NCBI GenBank assembly: GCA_910588365.1
Contig: CAJUQS010000145.1
Coordinates: 1-57,523, forward strand
DNA from: an uncultured Oscillospiraceae bacterium
GTDB lineage: Bacteria; Bacillota; Clostridia; Oscillospirales; Oscillospiraceae
DNA: 57,523 nucleotides
Direction of reading: 5' to 3'
In this document: positions 53,603 to 57,523 of the stretch, piece by piece
Position numbering within the stretch: the stretch's first letter is position 1
Layout: every line of letters starts with the position of its first letter
Position numbers and translations under genes: made by a program
Notes under the pieces: generated by a model
Told to the model about the DNA's origin: nothing
What the model saw: the letters and a program-made list of their open reading frames with translations, nothing else
Databases searched by the model: none

Positions 53603-53705
53603 GAACCTGCATTCACAGCCTCAAGCGCCGTCTGGGCGGTCCTTTTTCCGCCGTTCTGCGTCAAATTTTCTTGCAATGCACAAATTCGCTTATGAATACA
53701 GGCTC
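53603..53705 (+). mobile_element. Family-2 miniature element, shortened copy on the gpmI stop codon
   Basis: 103 bp from GAACCTGCATTCACAGCC to GAATACAGGCTC. Read inverted, it shares TTGCAAGAAAAT, a GGCGGAAAAAGGACCGCCCAGACGG core and both ends with 28826-28986. The left TAA is the gpmI stop; the right flank (CGA) no longer matches, so this copy is older or rearranged. A family-3-like stretch (GTTTGAACAGTGGAAATATG) follows at 53714. Confidence 0.72.
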
Positions 53706-53733
53706 CGAAGTTCGTTTGAACAGTGGAAATATG

Positions 53734-53773
53734 AAAAAAGAGCGGGACTGAAACACTCAGCCCCGCTCTTTTT
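53734..53773. terminator. Bidirectional terminator between gpmI and thrC
   Basis: AAAAAGAGCGGG and CCCGCTCTTTTT form a 12-bp stem around a 15-nt loop. Confidence 0.85.
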
Positions 53774-53814
53774 GCCGTCTGTGCTGTGGGTTTTTTTCGT
53801 CAATGGCGGCTGTC

Positions 53815-55065
53815 TCAAGCGGACTTGCCGGGGTGGATGCCGTTTTCCTCAAAGGCCTCCAGCAGGCGGTCCATGGTGCCGGGGATGGAGATGGGCTCGC
53901 CGCAGGCGGCGATGGCGTTGGCCACGTCCTTCAGGCCGTTGCCGGTAACCACGCTGACCACGGCGGCGTCCGCCGGGATCTTCCCCTGCTCGCACAGCTT
54001 CTTCAGGCCAGCCGGGCCGGTGACGCCGGCCGGCTCGCCGAACACGCCGCAGGTCCGGCCCAGCAGCTTCTGGGCGGCCATGATCTCCTCGTCAGAGACG
54101 TTGACCACCAGGCCGTTGGACTCGCGGATGGCCATGAGGGCCTTGTCCGCGTTCCGGGGCACACCCACGGCGATGGAGTCGGCCAGGGTATTCTCCTCCA
54201 TGGGCCGCCAGTCCTCGCCGGCGGCGATGGCCCGGTTGAGGGGGCAGCAGCCCTCCGCCTGGGCGGAGATCAGCCGGGGCAGGCGGTCGATAAAGCCGAT
54301 GGCGTGGAGGTCCTTGAGCCCCTTCCACAGTCCGGCGATGGTGCAGCCGTCCCCCACGGAGATGGCGATATAGTCGGGTACCATCCAGTTCAGCTGCTCC
54401 ATGATCTCCAGACCCACGGTCTTTTTGCCCTCGGAGAGGTAGGGGTTGATGGCGGCATTGCGGTTATACCAGCCCCACTTCTCAATGGCGGCCTTGCTCA
54501 GCTCGAAGGTCTCCTCGTAGCTGCCCTGGACGGAGATCACCGTGGCGCCGAAGGTCATCAGCTGGGCCACCTTGCCCTTGGGCGCCCGGGAGGGGACGAA
54601 GATATAGGTCTTCAGCCCGGCGGCCGCGGCGTTGCCCGCCAGGGAGCTGGCCGCGTTGCCGGTGGAGGAGCAGGCGATGACGCCCGCGCCCGCCTCCACC
54701 GCCTTGGCCACGGCCATGGAGCTGGCCCGGTCCTTGAGGGAGGCGGTGGGGTTGAGGCCGTCGTCCTTCACATAGAGCTTTTTAATCCCCAGCTGTGCTG
54801 CCAGGGCCTTTGCCTCGTACAGGGGGCTCCAGCCCACCCGCAGGGGCGGCGCCTGGGTGCTCTCCTCCACCGGGAGCAGCTCCCGGTAGCGCCACATGGA
54901 ATTGTCGCCGCGCTGGGCCAGCTTCTCCTTGGTCAGGGTGGTTTTGATGTAATCATAGTCATAGATGATATCCAGAATGCCGCCGCAGGTGCAGTTGGTC
55001 AGGTTGGGGGCGGCCTCGTAGGTTTTGCCGCACTTTACACACTTGGCATGGAGGACGTTTTTCAT
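53815..55065 (-). CDS. thrC: Threonine synthase
   Basis: 416 aa. PLP enzyme converting O-phosphohomoserine to threonine. A short zinc-ribbon-like N terminus (CVKCGKTY, NCTCGG) precedes the fold-type-II core. The PLP Lys is in NPTASLKDRASS, with CSSTGNAASSLA and the phosphate loop SVGDGCTIAGLWKG. This is the shorter, archaeal-like class. AAGGAG precedes the ATG. No homoserine genes lie nearby. Confidence 0.88.
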   Translation of the reverse strand: MKNVLHAKCVKCGKTYEAAPNLTNCTCGGILDIIYDYDYIKTTLTKEKLAQRGDNSMWRYRELLPVEESTQAPPLRVGWSPLYEAKALAAQLGIKKLYVKDDGLNPTASLKDRASSMAVAKAVEAGAGVIACSSTGNAASSLAGNAAAAGLKTYIFVPSRAPKGKVAQLMTFGATVISVQGSYEETFELSKAAIEKWGWYNRNAAINPYLSEGKKTVGLEIMEQLNWMVPDYIAISVGDGCTIAGLWKGLKDLHAIGFIDRLPRLISAQAEGCCPLNRAIAAGEDWRPMEENTLADSIAVGVPRNADKALMAIRESNGLVVNVSDEEIMAAQKLLGRTCGVFGEPAGVTGPAGLKKLCEQGKIPADAAVVSVVTGNGLKDVANAIAACGEPISIPGTMDRLLEAFEENGIHPGKSA

Positions 55066-55343
55066 TTTTTACTCCTTCTTCGCGCCCTGGGGGCGCGAGG
55101 GTACTTGTTTCTTATTTGCTGGCCTCGGGGGCTGCGCGCCCCCGTACCCTGCGGTTACTTTTTGTGCGGACAAAAAGTAACCCAAAAACCGCCGGACCAA
55201 GGTCCGGACCCCTCTTATTTGTTGTTTTTTTACCACAATGGGGTTCTCCACCCTCCAGGACAGCCAGGGCGCAGAACCCGCCAGCCGCCAGCGCCTACCC
55301 ACAGGCCCTACCGGCAGGCTGGCAGGCCCACAGGCCCCTGCGG
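55066..55343. other. 278-bp region between thrC and the RHH gene, with a type-B hairpin
   Basis: The only clear structure is GGTTACTTTTTGT/ACAAAAAGTAACC at 55153-55182, the same hairpin family as 41136. The rest is GC-rich with short CCAGC- and GGC-type repeats and no gene that I can support. Confidence 0.55.
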
Positions 55344-55535
55344 TCAGCGGTCCCCGCTAGATTCTTCATCCTCCTTCAGATTTTCTAGTGCTACACGGGT
55401 TGCCTCTACAACAAAGGCCGTAAACGTACAATCTGTTCCCCGGACGGCATCCTCTACTTCGCTGATAATATCGTTCGGAAAACGGACAGATTTTGTTGTA
55501 GATTTGGGTGGTTGGGGAAGTTTAAATTTTGGCAT
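55344..55535 (-). CDS. Small ribbon-helix-helix protein
   Basis: 63 aa. KSTTKSVRFPNDIISEVEDAVRGTDCTFTAFVVEATRVALENL has the strand-helix-helix pattern of Arc/MetJ/CopG repressors, with the basic strand TTKSVRF for DNA contact. Similar short proteins occur widely in clostridia as YlcI/YnfO-type or orphan antitoxin-like regulators. GAGGTG precedes the ATG. The upstream region is AT-rich with repeated ATTGTA (55555-55575), possibly its operator. No toxin gene is adjacent. AT-richer than the surroundings. Confidence 0.78.
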   Translation of the reverse strand: MPKFKLPQPPKSTTKSVRFPNDIISEVEDAVRGTDCTFTAFVVEATRVALENLKEDEESSGDR

Positions 55536-55621
55536 AATGCACCTCGCCTTACGTATTGTAAGACAAATTGTATTACATTATGCGCACTGCTGACTGCGCT
55601 GCGAATTGCAATTATTTTATA

Positions 55622-55650
55622 TTGCGATCGGAACGAAAATCAGTTATACT
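55622..55650 (+). promoter_or_regulatory. Promoter of the 54-residue gene
   Basis: TTGCGA and TATACT are separated by 17 bp, 29 bases before the ATG at 55679. Confidence 0.68.
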
Positions 55651-55678
55651 GGTTGCATTAAAAAGAAAGGGGATTTTT

Positions 55679-55843
55679 ATGGAAAACTTTCCCAAATATT
55701 ATGCACATTTATTCAACAGCATCACCGATGCGATTGACGCGCTACAGAGGCAGAATTATATTGAAGCGCAGGACATTCTGATCAGGGCACAGCAGGATGC
55801 GGAGGAGATGTATCTGGCGGATGGGGACGGGGAGGACTTATAG
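55679..55843 (+). CDS. Small acidic helical protein of unknown function
   Basis: 54 aa, acidic and apparently all helical (YYAHLFNSITDAIDALQRQN, then YIEAQDILIRAQQDAEEMYL). Similar mini-proteins occur in many clostridial genomes, but I know no function. AAAGGGG and a good promoter support expression. It is divergent from the RHH gene and also AT-rich, so the pair may have arrived together. Confidence 0.65.
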   Translation: MENFPKYYAHLFNSITDAIDALQRQNYIEAQDILIRAQQDAEEMYLADGDGEDL

Positions 55844-55997
55844 GGCCGCCGCGCTTCCCGATAGGACCGTGGGTAGACGCGGGGGAGCGGCAGGGGGCAG
55901 GCACCGCCGGCAGAACCAGCCCATCCAGGACAAAGGGCAAATAAATAATAATTTGGGGGATTCTCAAGGGGGTAAAACCCCCTTGAGCGCCTTTTTG

Positions 55998-56025
55998 GTT
56001 CCTTTTTGTGCGCACAAAAAGGAAC
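55998..56025. repeat. Type-B hairpin: 28-bp perfect palindrome
   Basis: GTTCCTTTTTGTGC and GCACAAAAAGGAAC, preceded by GAGCGCCTTTTTG as at 41125. Lies between the 54-residue gene and the PLP enzyme gene. Confidence 0.7.
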
Positions 56026-56067
56026 AACGAGAATTGCCTTAGGGCATCCGGCGGCGCTCTGATAGGG

Positions 56068-56094
56068 AAAAGGGCGGGGCAGAAGCCCCGCCCT
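56068..56094 (-). terminator. Terminator of the PLP enzyme gene
   Basis: AGGGCGGGGC and GCCCCGCCCT form a 10-bp stem around AGAA just past the stop at 56105, followed on the minus strand by TTTTCCC. Confidence 0.82.
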
Positions 56095-56104
56095 CCTGCG
56101 GTTT

Positions 56105-57523
56105 TTAGAGATTCCTGAGCAGGCCGGTGGCCTCGTTAAACTCGTTGATAAGCTCATCCAGCTCCCTGGCCTGGGCGTGGACGGCGTCCCAGGTGTTCTC
56201 AACGTCGTACCACAGGGCGTTCAAGTCCTTCACGTCACGGGCCTGCTGCTCCACCCAGGTGTAGTACTTCAGATTATGTACACGCTTGCGCTCGGTGTAC
56301 GTCAGCTCCAGCATGTTGTCCGTCTTCATCCCCAGGATGTGCAGGTTGTGGTCAATAGCGGCCTCCGTGGCGTTGTACGCACCGTGCATCTCGTCCAGCT
56401 CCGTGATCCGGCTCTGGTACATGGCGGCGGAGTCCGTCAGCACCGTGCCCACCACGTCGTGCTCGCCCAGCTCGTAGTACTTCGCCATCTTGATGCAGCA
56501 CAGCACGTTGGCAATGCCGCTGATGCCCAGCCAGCTCAGCTTCTCGATGAGCTCGTCGTCCAGGCCCAGCTCGTTCTTCAGATAGGCATGGCCGTCAGGG
56601 GTGTTGAACAGACGCAGCAGGCGCTGGCTGTCCTCGTCGTCAATGGCGATGGCCATGTCGGTGTTCTTCACGTTGTGGATCCAGGGGATGTGCTTGTCGC
56701 CGATGCCCTCGATCCGGTGGCCGCCGAAGCCGTTGTTCACGATGGTGGGGCACTGCAGGGCCTCACCCACCGCCAGCTTCAGCTGGGGATACCGCTCCTT
56801 GAGCAGGTCGCCGGCGCTCATGGTCCCGGCGCTGCCGCTGGTGAAGCACGCGCCCGCGAACCGGTCGCCGGGCTTCTTCACCGCCTCGTACAGATCCGCC
56901 AGGGCGCAGCCGGTGACGTTGTAGTGCCACAGGGGGTTGCCCATCTCCTCAAACTGGTTGAAGATCATGTACTGGGGATCCTGCTTCAGCTCCCAGGTCT
57001 TGTCGAAGATCTCCTTCACGTTGCTCTCGCAGCCCGGGGTGGCGATGACCTCGCCGGCAATGCTCTTCAGCCAGCTGAACCGCTCCTGGCTCATCTCGGC
57101 GGGCAGAATCGCCACGCTCTCGCAGGCCAGCAGCTTGGAGTTGAACGCGCCGCCGCGGCAGTAGTTGCCGGTGGAGGGCCAGACGGCCTTGTGCCAGGTG
57201 GCGTCAAACTGGCCGGTGACCAGCCGGGGAGCCAGGCAGCCGAAGCTTGCGCCCACCTTGTGGCAGCCGGTGGGGAACCACTTGCCGGCCATGGCGATGA
57301 TGCGGCAGGGGACGCCGGAGAGCTTGCTGGGGATTTCCACGTAGTTGGGCACGGCCTGGAACAGGCCGCCGGACTCCTTGGCCTCGTTCTTCCAGGTGAT
57401 GCGGAAGAGGTTGAGGGGGTTCACGTCCCACAGACCCACGCCCTTCAGCTTCTCCTGGATGGCGCCGGGGATGCTCTCGGGGTTCTGCATCTGGGCGATG
57501 GTGGGGATGATGACGTTGTTCTC
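56105..57523 (-). CDS. PLP-dependent enzyme of the cysteine synthase/TrpB superfamily, 5' end outside window
   Basis: At least 472 residues; the frame is open to the window edge, and the first visible ATG (57490) has no ribosome site. The likely PLP Lys is in GCHKVGASFGC, followed by STGNYCRGGAFN (the substrate loop) and later FTSGSAGTMSAGDLL (a phosphate-type Gly/Ser loop). The pattern is fold-type II, but the length and the long C-terminal half differ from CysK or ThrC. It resembles clostridial proteins annotated only as PLP-dependent beta-type subunits. The substrate is unknown. Confidence 0.75.
   Translation of the reverse strand, partial: ENNVIIPTIAQMQNPESIPGAIQEKLKGVGLWDVNPLNLFRITWKNEAKESGGLFQAVPNYVEIPSKLSGVPCRIIAMAGKWFPTGCHKVGASFGCLAPRLVTGQFDATWHKAVWPSTGNYCRGGAFNSKLLACESVAILPAEMSQERFSWLKSIAGEVIATPGCESNVKEIFDKTWELKQDPQYMIFNQFEEMGNPLWHYNVTGCALADLYEAVKKPGDRFAGACFTSGSAGTMSAGDLLKERYPQLKLAVGEALQCPTIVNNGFGGHRIEGIGDKHIPWIHNVKNTDMAIAIDDEDSQRLLRLFNTPDGHAYLKNELGLDDELIEKLSWLGISGIANVLCCIKMAKYYELGEHDVVGTVLTDSAAMYQSRITELDEMHGAYNATEAAIDHNLHILGMKTDNMLELTYTERKRVHNLKYYTWVEQQARDVKDLNALWYDVENTWDAVHAQARELDELINEFNEATGLLRNL

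Noticed and set aside
55344..55843. Toxin-antitoxin locus
   Set aside because: The RHH protein is antitoxin-like, but the divergent 54-residue partner lacks any toxin motif, and classic pairs are usually co-directional.

Overview
The window is GC-rich, densely coding DNA from an anaerobic, spore-forming Firmicute. The best fit is Clostridia, family Oscillospiraceae, near Flavonifractor, Intestinimonas and Lawsonibacter. This rests on the SpoVAF/GerA-type germination protein, AGGAGG-type ribosome binding sites, many Fe-S proteins, the glmU-prs-pth gene order, and secreted proteins with YNIGG repeats. No rRNA, tRNA, CRISPR array, prophage or intact insertion sequence was seen. The last gene runs off the right edge.

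Layout. 1-4.6 kb: an FtsH-like protease faces a TepA/ClpP-like protease, followed by rbfA-nrnA. 4.6-8.8 kb: a sulfur-related block on the minus strand (homocysteine methyltransferase-like, CoA-disulfide-reductase-like with rhodanese domain, siroheme/ferredoxin reductase), with the last gene bracketed by two near-identical 160-bp miniature elements. 8.9-14.5 kb: a non-canonical EF-G, a degenerate P-type-ATPase-like membrane protein and rlmB. 14.7-18.9 kb: a second FtsH, a membrane-anchored alpha/beta hydrolase and a ferredoxin-type aldo/keto reductase. 19-28.8 kb: spoVAF-like, lplA, a lipase-like hydrolase, a CmpB-type membrane protein, a family-4 uracil-DNA glycosylase, a DUF1846 protein, a histidine phosphatase, an isochorismatase and tex. 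29-34 kb: a small membrane protein behind a G12 tract, ppa, a secreted YNIGG-repeat protein and an MFS exporter. 34-37.9 kb: a two-component system translationally coupled to a membrane protein and followed by a VanY-type carboxypeptidase. 38-44 kb: a TetM-like ribosomal GTPase fused to a Rae1/YacP-like nuclease, a membrane-tethered MerR-RDD regulator and a penicillin-binding carboxypeptidase. 44-57.5 kb: pfkA, small regulators, pth-prs-glmU-like, trmL, the lower-glycolysis run pgk-tpiA-gpmI, thrC, two AT-rich small genes and a partial PLP enzyme.

The most unusual genes are the GTPase-nuclease fusion (38016-40676), the P-type ATPase-like protein that keeps the fold but lacks the catalytic motifs (11242-13710), the MerR-RDD membrane regulator with a 19-bp-spacer promoter (41245-42823), and a GlmU whose uridyltransferase half has decayed (47777-48802).

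The spaces between genes hold at least four families of small non-autonomous elements with terminal inverted repeats. Two families have TAA/TTA or TA target duplications, and three copies sit exactly on stop codons. The same spaces carry two families of AT-rich hairpins that recur after genes. All functional assignments come from reading motifs by eye; no database search was run.
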